A stretch of DNA of 64,000 bases from positions 310,001 through 374,000 of the forward strand of contig JAMWFC010000092.1 in NCBI GenBank assembly GCA_027475525.1. Reading direction: 5' to 3'. Under the pieces are notes generated by a model. It was not told the origin of the DNA. It saw nothing but the letters and a program-made list of their open reading frames with translations, and made no database searches. A program made the position numbers and the translations under genes. Below, piece after piece: positions 1 through 10,321 of the stretch. This DNA comes from Macrolepiota albuminosa. Its lineage: Eukaryota > Basidiomycota > Agaricomycetes > Agaricales > Agaricaceae. Each line of letters begins with the position of its first letter. The stretch's first letter is position 1.

Positions 1-1413
1 TCATACCCGCCACCATACTCGTCTCCATACCCACTGCCACTGTACCCACCTCCACCTCCATACCCATACCCACCCCCAAGCCCGACCTCCCTGCCCATAC
101 CCGCATGCTGCATCGGCGCGCCGGCCAGCGCTGGGTCCGTGTCCCAGCCTCCCTCGCCGAGCTCGACGTCGTCCGACCCGTGAGAGCGCAGCGGCGGCCG
201 AGAATGGTGTGCTTGAAGCGTTGCTGTCAGTGGGATGTCGTCTGCTCAGCCGGAGGCGGGTGACGAAGATGTCGAGGTAGGAGATGCTGCACGCGCTAGT
301 TTTGCTTGTCTGTTAGAGGCGATATCTAGTTAGTTTCAATGTGTGATTGGGGTTGAGAGTCAAAATTGAAATTTTAAAATTTTAAGATTTAGGTTCAGAA
401 GTTGAGATTTAAAATGACGAGGAGAACAAACCTGGCTTTGCGCCTCTCGTAGATGACGGCAGGTTTTACTTTGTTCATCATGTAGTAAATGTACCACATT
501 GCGAGGAAGGTGATGAGGATCGTTATCGCCAGGACGACGTCGGTTATGATTCGGCTTTTGGTGTCGGTCGTGCCTAGTGGTGAGGTCAGTTGTTGTACGA
601 AATGTTGGGGATTCAGGAGGGAATTGCAGGGATTGTTCAGTACTCACCAGTCGCCGACTGTTCTAGAAGTACACCGAGATACACGATTATAAACTGCTTT
701 GGCATGGACAGAATAGCGGCAAGAGAGAAGAAAAAAAATGCCCATGCCGCAGATCGAGAACACCACGGTCGTGACTTTTGACCAAGTGTTAGTTGCCTAT
801 CGAGTACGAGTGAAAAGACGGCGCATGTACAATGACCCGGGATGACATTCAACCGTGCAACGAGCGCAATCTTGAACCCACCATCTCTGACGACCTTTGC
901 AAGACAGGCATACGATACGGGATGTTATCCTTTTCAAGCTTTTTGCCGGGTACACGACAGCAGTACCTGAACGCACTACGATGGAAATGAGTGCTTGTTT
1001 CTCGGGAAGCAGAAGCACGCACTAGAAGTTGCCGACCTCGCCGAGGAACGTGCCCACCGCGACGATGGCGAAACCGATCCACATGCCCCAGATGAGGCCG
1101 CAGAGGATGACGACGATCTTATGGCCAAAGAGTGCGGGAAGGAGATGACGAAAATAATGCCGATAGGGACGAGCCAGCCGAGCCTAAGGTCGTGCAGCCA
1201 GCGTGTGGCGGGCGTGAACCAGTCGACGATTTGTTTGCGGTAGATAGTAATGAGCGCCGTGACCACGAGGACGACGACCAGCGTCACGTAGTACACTGTC
1301 GCTGCGGATTAGTGAAGTCACAGGAACTAGAACGAAACGCACAAAGCCATTCCCTGCGTATCCAAAACCTCCAGCAGCTGAGCGCTTTACGTAGGGTACG
1401 ACGACGACGACAT
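1..1413 (-). pseudogene. TVP38: TVP38/TMEM64-like Golgi membrane protein (VTT domain), frame-broken
   Basis: The 3' end lies outside the window. Read on the minus strand, the pieces follow the TVP38 order: a first TM after an intron near 1302 (YYVTLVVV), then FGHKIVV and GLIWGMWIGF (VTT core), GEVGNFY, an exon with VVRDGGFKIALVARL and IPGH, then SLAAILSMPKQF and a last TM ending in MNKVKPAVIYERRKAR. A Gly/Tyr-rich tail occupies 1-110. In yeast Tvp38 is a late-Golgi membrane protein; VTT proteins are linked to membrane traffic and lipid scrambling. Introns have good signals, for example a CTAAC branch near 790. The frame is broken at least three times: a base missing near 1131-1137, a CGTAT duplication near 905, and an 8-T run (8 A on plus) near 731-738. 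The start context at 1413 is also out of frame. It is either a recent pseudogene or contains sequence errors. Confidence 0.8.
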
Positions 1414-1619
1414 GGAGTCACAATTGCGAATGATCAGCTCTAATGATATTTTGTATCTGTCATTGGGAAAGAAAGCCTAATTGTATTGTATCATACGTCC
1501 AGTACCAGAGTGAGAACTCGCTTTGGTTGCAGCGCACGAATGGGTAGCCAAACACGACCATACGGCGCGTGAATTCGACTAGTACCTCTACTGTTCCCCA
1601 CGTTACAATTACATGCAAC

Positions 1620-2780
1620 ATGCCGCGTAAAGACGCTCCTTCTGGCCCAATTTCCGCCCAAGCACAGCAAGACCTCGTCTCCGACGGTATCGAGAACTTT
1701 GAGCTCCCCAAGAGCCTCGTCACCAAGATTGCCAAATCCGCTGTAAGCCCTCGTTTTCGTTTTGTGTGAATATCGGTCCGTGTACGCTGATCGCACAGAA
1801 ACACGCACGTAGCTTCCGGATAATGCGAAATTGCAGAAGGAAACCGTGTTGTCGCTCGTGAAAGGCTCGACGGTGTTCATAAATTACCTTGGTACGTTCC
1901 CATCATTATACTATGCTTTTTTATTCGTGTGTTTACAATTACGAACTTTAAGCTGCGACGTGCGTATACAATTCATCAAGTCCTATCACGAGCTTTCTCT
2001 CAACGCGTTCGTTATCATAACATGTAGAGCCCACGACGTAGCGGTCTCAAAGCAGCACAAATCCATCTCAGCCTCGGACGTGCTGAAAGCGCTCGAAATG
2101 ATAGAATTCGGTGACCTCGTCGAAAGGCTACAAACCGAACTAGTCGGTACGTATGTTCCACCACGAAACATGTCCAATCTCTAATTAAAATACAATATAT
2201 ATCAGTTTACCGTGCCAATGCCAAAACCGACAAGAAGAAAGCCCCACCGCCATCCTCCGCCTCCGCGTCTATATCCGTGCCCGTGCCTGTGCCCGAGTCC
2301 GAGTCCGCACCAGACCTCGAATCCGCAGCCTCAGCCTCAGCCTCAGCCTCTGCGCCACCGCGTCCCCCGTCGATCAAAGCCAAAGCCAAAGTAAAAGACC
2401 TCGGTGCGCCATTCACATCTGTGCCGCTCGTGCAGCACCCGATGCAGGCGCACCCGAACCAGATGGACGTGGACTGGGAAGAGCCTGGCGACGCTGGTGC
2501 TGCGGCGTCTATATCTGCAGCTGGGGGATATGTAGGTCAGGATCGGGAACGTGGTGAGGTGGGTGACGAGGGAGAGGGAGAGGAGGGTCCGGATTATCAG
2601 GACCAGGATGAGCAGGATGAGGGGGAAGAGACTGAGGAGGATGAGAAAGGTGGAGAGGAGGTTGTGGATCTGATGCAGGTTGAGGAGGCAGAGTTGAAGA
2701 AGGATGCGCGGGGACTTGACGATGCCGTTGGAGTTGGGACAAACGAGGTCGCTGTTCAAAGAGAAGACCCGCATGTTTAA
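1620..2780 (+). CDS. DPB4: DNA polymerase epsilon subunit Dpb4/POLE3-like histone-fold protein
   Basis: Four exons splice to an open frame of 297 codons plus stop: 1620-1742, 1813-1891, 2030-2146 and 2206-2780 (total 894 nt, divisible by 3). The histone fold runs from about residue 28 to 110, with motifs ELPKSLVTKIAKSA, KETVLSLVKGSTVFINYL, AHDVA, KSISASDVLKALEMIEF and GDLVERLQTELVVYR. This is the POLE3/Dpb4 signature; the protein pairs with Dpb3/POLE4 in the replicative polymerase epsilon and also occurs in ISWI/CHRAC-type complexes. The roughly 190-residue tail is low complexity: Ala/Ser/Pro, then a long acidic Glu/Asp stretch, as in other fungal Dpb4 proteins. Intron 2 (138 nt) is long; its acceptor at 2028-2029 was chosen because it keeps the AHDVA frame. 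Start ATG at 1620 gives MPRKDAPSG. It looks intact. Confidence 0.93.
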
Positions 2781-2866
2781 TGTTTCCTTTGTGTGTGATG
2801 GCTATCGCTGGAAGACCAGTGTTTATAAAAGAAATGAAGAAAAGGTATTATCTTCGCCTTGCGGAT

Positions 2867-2968
2867 CTCTCTGCCTGGGAGTCGAACCCAGCTTTCGCGC
2901 GACCATGTTAACATGCATAGCCAATATTCGATGACAGGCGCGTGTACTAACCGATATACTAGCAAAGA
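2867..2968 (-). tRNA. tRNA-Asp (GTC) with a 30-nt intron
   Basis: The minus strand folds into a full cloverleaf. Acceptor arms TCTTTGC (2968-2962) and GCAGAGA (2874-2868) pair with one G-T. D-arm stem is GTAT/GTAC. Anticodon stem CGCGC (2942-2938) pairs with GCGCG (2900-2896). Anticodon GTC lies at 2935-2933. T-arm is CTGGG/CCCAG with loop TTCGACT, and the discriminator is G at 2867. A 30-nt intron (2931-2902) sits between positions 37 and 38, the canonical tRNA intron site. Length without intron is 72 nt. It lies just downstream of the Dpb4-like gene, on the opposite strand. Confidence 0.85.
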
Positions 2969-3580
2969 AGTTGTTTTAAGCCTAGAATTTATCCATATAG
3001 ACCCAGCTGGCTTTCTAAATCAGCCCTAAAGTTCTTCTCATTGATTGGAGAATGGGTCGAAGCTTGCAGAAAAACGTTTGACCCAACACGATAGATGAAT
3101 CTGGACGCAAGCTCACATAGCAACCGTTACCGCAATCGGATCCTTCTTTTTTCTGATTCTATGGTCTACTGGCCATTGCATCATGTCATCTGAATGCCAT
3201 TGTTCCGGCGGCGAAATTCATCTCTCATACCTTCTCTCAGGCGCTTGTTAATTTATGTATAGCTTTGTCCATTTGTAGCGCTGTGTTCCAGACGCTTCCA
3301 TGACCAGATTTCATCGAACGCTTGTTAATTTATGTATAGCTTTGTCCATTTGTAGCGCTGTGTTCCAGACGCTTCCATGACCAGATTTCATCGAACCCTC
3401 TTCCGCTTGGACGAGTTCCTCCACTGAACCACATCAAGATGTCCATTTTGCAACTATACCTCTCTAATCCAGCCGCAACGTCCGAAAAAATCCATATTGT
3501 ATACAGATGACGTTTATTTATTATCACTATCGAGCAGCATACGTATACAACAGCACTTGCACAAGTTACCGCGGCCGCAA
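2969..3580. other. Intergenic region, no gene seen
   Basis: Region between the tRNA and the dehydrogenase gene. Apart from the 77-bp tandem duplication at 3242-3395 it holds no recognisable coding or repeat signal. It presumably includes the dehydrogenase promoter. Confidence 0.5.
3242..3395. repeat. 77-bp exact tandem duplication
   Basis: Copy 1 is 3242-3318 and copy 2 is 3319-3395, identical, in intergenic sequence. It is one of eleven duplications in the window with a period of exactly 77 bp. Confidence 0.97.
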
Positions 3581-4613
3581 ATGCCTACGGCCCTCGTCAT
3601 CGGCGCGTCCCGTGGTCTCGGATACGAACTCACAAGGGTCCTCCACGCAGACGGTTATCGGACATTTGGAACGACCCGCTCAGGAGACAGCCAGCTTCCT
3701 CCCGGCGTCGAACGTATCAGCCCAATCGACACCGCCCACGAAGATGCAGGCGCCAAGATCGCTGTGGCGCTGGGAGAGACCAAGCTTGATTTGGTCATTG
3801 TGAATGCTGGGGTTTTCAAGAAAGAGGTGCGTCGTTGGCTGGGCCCAACAGTGCCGAGGCGTTCTTAATGGTGCATCAGTCCTTTGGTGAACCGAATTTT
3901 GAAGATGAGGTCGAGATGTACAAAGTTGTCGCTATCGCGCCTGTCTTCCTCGCCCACCATCTGTACGTATCACGTTTCATTATTACCAACTCAATAGCAT
4001 CTGATGTGTCTTTTCTCAGGTATCATACTGACCTGTTGGCATCGCGGTCAAAGTTCGTCCTTATCACGTCAGAGGGTGCCTCCATCAAGCTACGTACGAA
4101 GGAAGAAGGCGGCGGGAACTACGGCCACCACGGAAGCAAAGCCGCTGCCAACATGGTCGGTAAACTCCTTGCAAACGACTTCCAGGATAAAGGCATCACA
4201 GTCGCTATGATACATGTAAGTCTTAGTCTAACCATTCCCCGAGCGCTATCGCAATTCAATATTATAAACTACTACAGCCTGGCTTTATGCGGACGGACAT
4301 GACCAAGGATGTTGGGTATGACAAATACTGGGAATCAGGCGGAGGTAAGGTGTCCTCACTGATAATCAATCCTATATCTACTCAACCTCAGCAGCTGTCG
4401 AGCCCGCTGTAGCGGCGCGGTCCACGGTCGATTTTATCACAACTCTCACCCATGAACAAACGGGAACGTTCTGGGCCCCACGAGGCCCAAGGTATGCTAC
4501 AACCCATCTATTCACAGATTATGTTACTCAAAAAATAATTCTACAGAGACATCGGCGAGGCTGAACGTGTCATGGGGAAGAATCTACCTACACCACTCGA
4601 GTTACCATGGTGA
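3581..4613 (+). CDS. Short-chain dehydrogenase/reductase (SDR) family protein
   Basis: Six exons (3581-3826, 3880-3962, 4020-4215, 4278-4344, 4392-4491, 4547-4613) give 759 nt, 252 residues, the usual classical SDR length. The N-terminus has the Rossmann NAD(P)-binding motif GASRGLGYE; NAG follows at about residue 76 (IVNAGVF). The catalytic-serine region is VLITSEGAS. After it comes YGHHGSKAAANM: the Lys is present, but the residue four before it, normally the catalytic Tyr, is His; the nearest Tyr is six before the Lys. PGFMRTDMTK follows, as in SDRs of the C-factor type. Introns are 46-63 nt with good GT/AG ends; the acceptor near 4391 has a CAGCAG alternative differing by one Ala. The substrate cannot be told from sequence; an NAD(P)-dependent oxidoreductase is likely if the altered site is active. 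Confidence 0.9.
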
Positions 4614-4916
4614 TTGTCCTCCAGTTGTCTCGGTCTCGTATATCTTGTTTCGATTCCTTCTTTCTTTGTATCTTGGGTTACAGCTAGGCAGAGGCGGGAC
4701 GCCAAATATATACGCACTGCATCAAACCTTCTCGACACGTTCTATTTGCAAGGCGATTGTAAAGTGAGTAATTGTAGTAGAAAGCATCGTTTGTTTCGTT
4801 CGTTCAAAGAAGAAATTGGTGATTGCCAGAATGGTCTGGGCATCTATTTCTCGTCGAGGAAGCATCTGTAATCGCAGCGTCAGTTCTATCCTGACTCGGC
4901 ACATTATAAGATGGTT

Positions 4917-5070
4917 AAGCTTTCCTCGCATTCGCTTTGGCACATTCTGAGATTACTGTAAATCTCGTCAGTTTCGCAGGACCTTTGAGCATGAAGCTTT
5001 CCTCGCATTCGCTTTGGCACATTCTGAGATTACTGTAAATCTCGTCAGTTTCGCAGGACCTTTGAGCATG
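4917..5070. repeat. 77-bp exact tandem duplication
   Basis: Copies 4917-4993 and 4994-5070 are identical; the site is intergenic, downstream of the dehydrogenase gene. Confidence 0.97.
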
Positions 5071-5128
5071 CAAAGCAGGTCATTTTGTATCCATGCTGAA
5101 TCAATTGACAAGGTTTTCGGTTAGGAAG

Positions 5129-6485
5129 CTAAGGAATGCGGCTCGTATTGTGTCGCGCCGAGGCGGTAGTATACCCATCCCTGATATTGACCACAGCAGA
5201 ATCCTCAGACCGGACCAGGGTTGGACCACGCGAGGAGAGAGAAGACTCCTCCACGATCCTGAAGCCCTTACCGGACTCCCACTGCGTTTTGTCCCCTGCG
5301 GTAGTCGTAGACACAAGAGATAGTGTAGTAACCACAGAATCGGCACGAAGGTTGGGGGGTCTACTGCTGGAAGTACCCGTGAGCATCCGCGTCGATGAGC
5401 ATCTGGTCAATATCACTGATGAGATGGTCCGATCCCGTTCTTCTATGTCGCGAAACCCTTCGTGAAGCCTTCTTCTTCCCAACCCCCATGCCTGTGTTCT
5501 GCACAGTACCTGACGGCCTCAGACTATCAATACGGTCTCCCTCCTTCTGCACCTCCGTCAGAATGCCGCGTTTGGCGCTCTTATGTCTCAAACTCTCCCA
5601 AGGAACATTGTCCCTCCTGCCTTCGTCATCCGTCTCAAGCGCATAAGTTGCATCCGAATACGCGGTCATTGTGGATTTCGCTGATTTCGTCCTCCCAGCT
5701 CTTTGGGCCGTCGGCGATGGTGGAAGAAGGAACGGATCTTCCTCCTCGTGCATCTCAGACTCCTTCCCAGCCTCCTTGCGATCAGGCCAATTGAGGGCAA
5801 CGAAATGCATTTCGTACTGTTGCGGCGACTTTCGGCCCTCAAGGTCACTCGTGGCCAGGACGTAACAAGGGCCGCATACGAAGACGTTGTCCTGGACCTT
5901 GTGTCGCCTCATGAGCCACTTGTATGTTAACCATGCAGCGAGATCTCCTCATAAGATACCGAGAACCACGAATATGGGTATGAGATAAAGGAGGCTGAAC
6001 TTGCGCCAGGATTTGGGCGGTGCTGCGGAACCCGTCTGCTGATTTGTATTAGCTAGAGAGGTAGGAAGAGGAGATGCAGAGATGCTCGCTGCTGCGAAAG
6101 GGGTTGCGGATGTCCTGACAGATGGTGCAGTTATCACTATGTAATCTCCACGATGGGTGAATTCGTAGGTGGGGCGTGTATCAGACCCATAGCCAGAGCC
6201 GTCGTGAGTTTGGGTTGGGATTGGGCAGAGATTGGGAGCTAGGGCGGGGACACGGGAGGTGGGGCAGGAGTTTGAACTTGGAGACGAGCATGGGTATGGG
6301 CATGGGCCAGTGCAAGAACAGTTGACGAGGTCATTGTATCTGACTGCGTGGGATGGCCTCGAAGCGGATGAGGGCACTTATAATCCTAGTTCAGGGTCAG
6401 ATTCGAACCGGCATTTGAGGAAGGATTTGAGGTGAGTGCCGCCAGAGGGAGATGTGATGTATTGTGCGTTATTCGCCGTTGTCAT
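5129..6485 (-). pseudogene. Putative single-pass membrane protein, unknown function, broken frame
   Basis: Read from 6485 leftward: a short N-terminal piece (MTTANNAQ, then SPSGGTHLKSF), then after a frame change a Cys/Pro-rich stretch (NCSCTGPCPYPC), a Ser/Thr-rich segment and a TM segment around LLYLIPIFVVLGIL. An in-frame TGA at 5949-5951 interrupts the TM end; the same frame resumes with AAWLTYKWLMRRHK and a long charged, probably cytosolic tail. Near 5370 the frame shifts again, to RPPNLRADSVVTT and KGFRIVEESS, ending at 5129. The layout (Cys-rich outer part, TM, basic stop-transfer, soluble tail) suggests a type I surface or secretory-pathway protein. I do not recognise the family. At least two frameshifts plus the TGA point to a pseudogene or poor sequence. 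Confidence 0.5.
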
Positions 6486-7014
6486 CGTCCATCTTATATC
6501 AAATGTTGGTGGTTTTGTTATATGATATGCGGTTACATTACCAATAGTTTTAGTGTAGAATATAGCTGCTGGTCTGCGTAGGTCTCGGACCTCAGAAACG
6601 GAAAGGTGCTGTATATGACTGATACTGAGTATGGTTTAAGTTTCCCATGTATAACAAGCGGTAAACAATGGATGGGGTACCAGGTATGACGAGTTCTGCT
6701 CCTGTTGAAGTTGGAAGTTAACAATTGAATCTACACTCGCAGAGTTTGCAGAGTCTCAGAGAGTGCCAGTGATAAGCCAGACCTTCAACTTTGGGCAAAA
6801 AATAATTTAGAGTGGTCTGTCCATGGGAAGTAGCACTTAGGCCTTAGGCTCAGCACTAAAGCCCGCAGGGGGACTGAATATGGTACTTTGGTTGAGATAG
6901 ATCATGCGCAGCGATGCGCGCTAGATATCCAAGATCGTTAGCTGGGAAGGTACCGATGTGATCTGTCCGTATGAGTTGCGCAGATGAGCGCGTTATCTTG
7001 ACATTGGGCGGTCG
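6486..7014. other. Intergenic region, no gene seen
   Basis: Apart from short chance ORFs, nothing recognisable lies between the broken membrane-protein gene and the partial TVP38 copy. Confidence 0.5.
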
Positions 7015-7359
7015 GAACGTGCCCGCGGCGACGATGACGAAACCGATCCACATGCCCCAGACGTGGCCGCAGAGGATGCCGGCGATCTCATGACCAAAGA
7101 GCGGGGGGAAGGAGATAACGAAGAGGACGCCGATAGGGACGAGTCAGCCGAGCCGAGCTTGAGGTCGTGAAGCCAGCGTGTGGCAGGTGTGAGCCAATCG
7201 ATAATTTGAGAGATGGTAATGAGCGCCGTGAGCACGACGACGACGAGGGTCACGTAGTACCCTGTTGCTGCGGATTAGTGAAGGCACAGAACCATTCGTA
7301 GTGTACCCAAAACCTCCAGCAGCTGAGCGCTTGACAAGATCACACGCTGGGAACGACAT
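7015..7359 (-). pseudogene. Truncated second copy of the TVP38-like gene
   Basis: On the minus strand this matches the 5' half of the gene at the left edge. It has VKRSAAGG, then an intron ending in CTAATCCGCAG, TLVVVVLTALITI, IIDWLTPATRWLHDLKLG, FVISFPPLFGHEI and GMWIGFVIVAAGTF. Homology stops abruptly at 7015 in the VTT core. The FPPLFGH stretch is in frame here but frame-broken in the first copy. The fragment lacks the second half of the VTT domain, so it should not be functional. Confidence 0.75.
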
Positions 7360-7794
7360 CGCTGGGATGTTCACACAATAGCTGTGAATGTCTAAAGAGA
7401 AAATGAGATGTGTGACTGTGCGACGTGTGACGTGTGACTGGGCTACGTGTGACTGGGCGCGTTTGGTCTAAGGAGAACTGAAGAAAGATCTTGTCCTGTC
7501 CAGTGGATGCCTGTGGACAATACAATATGTAGAGAGTCATTTTCTTGATCACAGACCGTCGATGGACGAAGTCATCCTGGTTCGCCGTTGTTTGCTCTTT
7601 GTTTTCCGCCAGTTCTCAAGCCAATGATCGCAATTAAGCGGCACGAGACAATAAATGATGCATTCACATGTTTGAGGCTATGCAGCAAACGAGACCGCTT
7701 CCAAGGTTTGTAATACGCAATGCCATAAGGCTGTGAAAACATCTGCTGTTGTACTTTCACCATTACCTGGATAAGCCCACCGTCTACGCTTACC
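7360..7794. other. Upstream region of the ankyrin membrane-protein gene
   Basis: Contains short GTGTGACTG-type repeats near 7405-7460 and no supported gene. It should hold the promoter of the downstream gene; ACCATGG at 7792-7798 is a good start context. Confidence 0.4.
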
Positions 7795-10321
7795 ATGGCT
7801 GACTCGTGTTTTCCTGCCAATCCGGACATCTCTGGCATCGGCGTGAGGACTGTAATATATGCCCAGAACCTACTCAGTTTTGTTCCTGCGCTTTTAGCCC
7901 TCAAAGGCGGAATGATATCACACACCAAGCTCGAGAGCTTTGAGGCACAATCCATGATGATTCACATCACTGGCTTCGTCATTCTTGTCTCGACCTGCTT
8001 ACAACCTACCAGTATCACCAATTTTCATGGAACGATCATCCTTAATCTCAGCTGGATGAATAACACAAATCTGTTCATTTACTTGATGTTCTACGTCCAA
8101 CATAGAGTCAATCTCTCCCAGGAGGAGTTACGCGAAGAAGTTGAGGAGATGGTGGGTGATGAAATAAAGAGAGTCAATTCGATTTTCTGGCGCCGATGGA
8201 AGTATGAACTACGCAAGATTCATTCAAACCTTGCGGTGCGCGTGGGCTCAATCCACTTGATGCTCATGTCTATGGTCGGTTTGAACCTTTGGAGCAACCC
8301 AGTTGCCTTTGGACTCTCTAAACCATGCTCTCTTGATGCACCAATTTTCATCTTTGGAATACCAGTTCTATTGGGTTCTGTAGGACCTAAAGTCTGGTAT
8401 ACTATGATCTATAGCATCTCCTTCATCCTGATATTCATTGTCATTCTTCCTGGAATCTTCTTCAAAGCAATATTGTTGACTTTCCATGAATTTGGTAAAA
8501 AATTGTGGAATCAATGGAAACATCTGGTCAACATTGCATCAGCCCTCATGACTTTGCTTATGATCAATATTGTCTTGCTTGTCGATAATGAAGTGACAAT
8601 CAGGGTCAATACACACCAAGGAAACCTTGGTCCAAGTGAAACAGATTGGACATTTGATCAGATCTTTGCCCTTCTTTTACTCCTTGTGCCACTTTGTGAG
8701 CTTGGAGAATTACTTTTCAAGTGCTGTGCTGGGATACTTGGAAAGAAGCTCTACAATGCATCAAGAAAGGGGAAAATAGATATTGTTCAGTATGTACTTG
8801 ATCTTGGGGTAAAGACAGATGCAGTTGGTAAGGATGTATCAACCATTTGATACAAATTCAGATGCTCATGCTGTTTTAGATTCATCAATTAAAATTGCAT
8901 TAAAAAAAGGCCATCTACATGTTGTTAAGTATCTCCTCAAGTATAATGAACATACAAATGCAAAAAGTAGGAATTAATTCCTAATAAATTGCATACACTG
9001 TTTATATTTTAAAGCCAGAAAAGGACTGGTCTACTGAACTCAGCTTAGCAGCAATGAATGGACATCTAGACATTGTTGAGCTTCTGATCAAATGCAATGC
9101 AGATATAAATGCAAAAAGTGAGATTCATGAATAATAAATGCATATATTGCTGATTTACTATTTCAGACAAAAGTAAATCAAGTGCACTTCATTGTGCAGC
9201 AGACAAAGGGCATTTTGATGTTGTAAAGTTGTTAATTGATTACAATGCAGATGTAAATGTACAAGGTAAGAGTCAAATCTGATAGACTTCATATAATGCT
9301 GATATTGAATTATTTCAGATGATATGCAGTGTTCTGTACTTCATGTGGCAGCAAAAAAAGGCCATGTAGACATAGTAAAGTTGCTGATTGAGCACAATGC
9401 AGATGTAAATGCAAAAAGTAAGAATTAAACCTGATAGACTTGATATACAGCTAACATAAAGTTGATTCAGATAATCAGCAGTTGTCTGCACTTCATATGG
9501 CAGCATATAATGAACATCTGGCCACAGTAAAGTTTTTAGTTGAGCACAATGCAGATGTAAATGCAAAAGGTGAAAGTTAAACCTGATAGATTTCACATAG
9601 TGCTGATATTCAATTAATTCAGATGATATGCAGTGGTCACCACTTCATGCTGCAGCATACAATGGGTATCAGGCTATGGTAGAGTTTTTGGCTAAGCACA
9701 ATGCAAATGTAAATGCAAGAAGTAAGACTTAAAGTTAATAGACTTTACATGCAGCTGACATCAAGTTATTTTAGATGATATGCAGTGTTCTGTACTTTAT
9801 GTGGCAGCATACAATGGACATCTAGACATAGTAAAGTTTTTGGTTGAGCACAATGCAGATGTAAATGCAAAAAGTAAGAATTAAACTTGATAGACTTCAT
9901 ATACAGCTGACATCAAGTTGATTCAGATAATAAGCAGTTGTCTGCACTCTATGTGGCAGCATACAATGGGCATCAGGCCATAGTAGAGTTTTTGGTTGAG
10001 CACAATGCAGATGTAAATGCAAAAGGTGAAAAAGTTAAACTTGATAAATTTCACATAGTGCTGATATTCAATTAATTCAGATGATATACTGTGTTCTGTA
10101 CTTCATGTGGCAGCTAAAAAAGGCTATTTGGACATAGTAAAGTTTTTGGTTGAGTACAATGCAGATGTAAATGCAAAAGGTAAGAGTTAAACCTGATAGA
10201 CTTCACATATTGCTGACATTGAGTTAATTCAGATAATGTGCAGTTAACTGCACTTCATGTGGCAGCATACAATGGGCATTCAGACATAGTAGATTTTTTA
10301 ACAAGTATAATGCAGATGTAA
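7795..10321 (+). CDS. Multi-pass membrane protein with C-terminal ankyrin repeats
   Basis: Eleven exons give 2,019 nt, 672 residues. Exon 1 (7795-8827) encodes an N-terminal domain with several hydrophobic spans (for example NLLSFVPALLAL, MIHITGFVILVST, IFALLLLLVPLCELGELL) and a charged loop LSQEELREEVEEM. Exons 2-11 start at 8862, 9019, 9167, 9319, 9471, 9623, 9775, 9927, 10081 and 10233. Exons 3-10 are each exactly 99 nt, phase 1 at both ends, and each codes one ankyrin repeat of the type SALHVAAYNGHLDIVKFL-EHNADVNAK. Introns are about 50-60 nt; intron 1 is only 34 nt. In the last module the donor has mutated to GCTAAG and a 1-nt deletion moves the frame, so translation ends at TAA 10319-10321. 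Function unknown; ankyrin tails bind proteins. Similar membrane-ankyrin proteins are, as I recall, common in Agaricomycetes. Confidence 0.82.

Noticed and set aside
1132..1443. Open plus-strand frame of about 100 codons over the TVP38 region
   Set aside because: It is antisense to recognisable TVP38 exons and has no family features.
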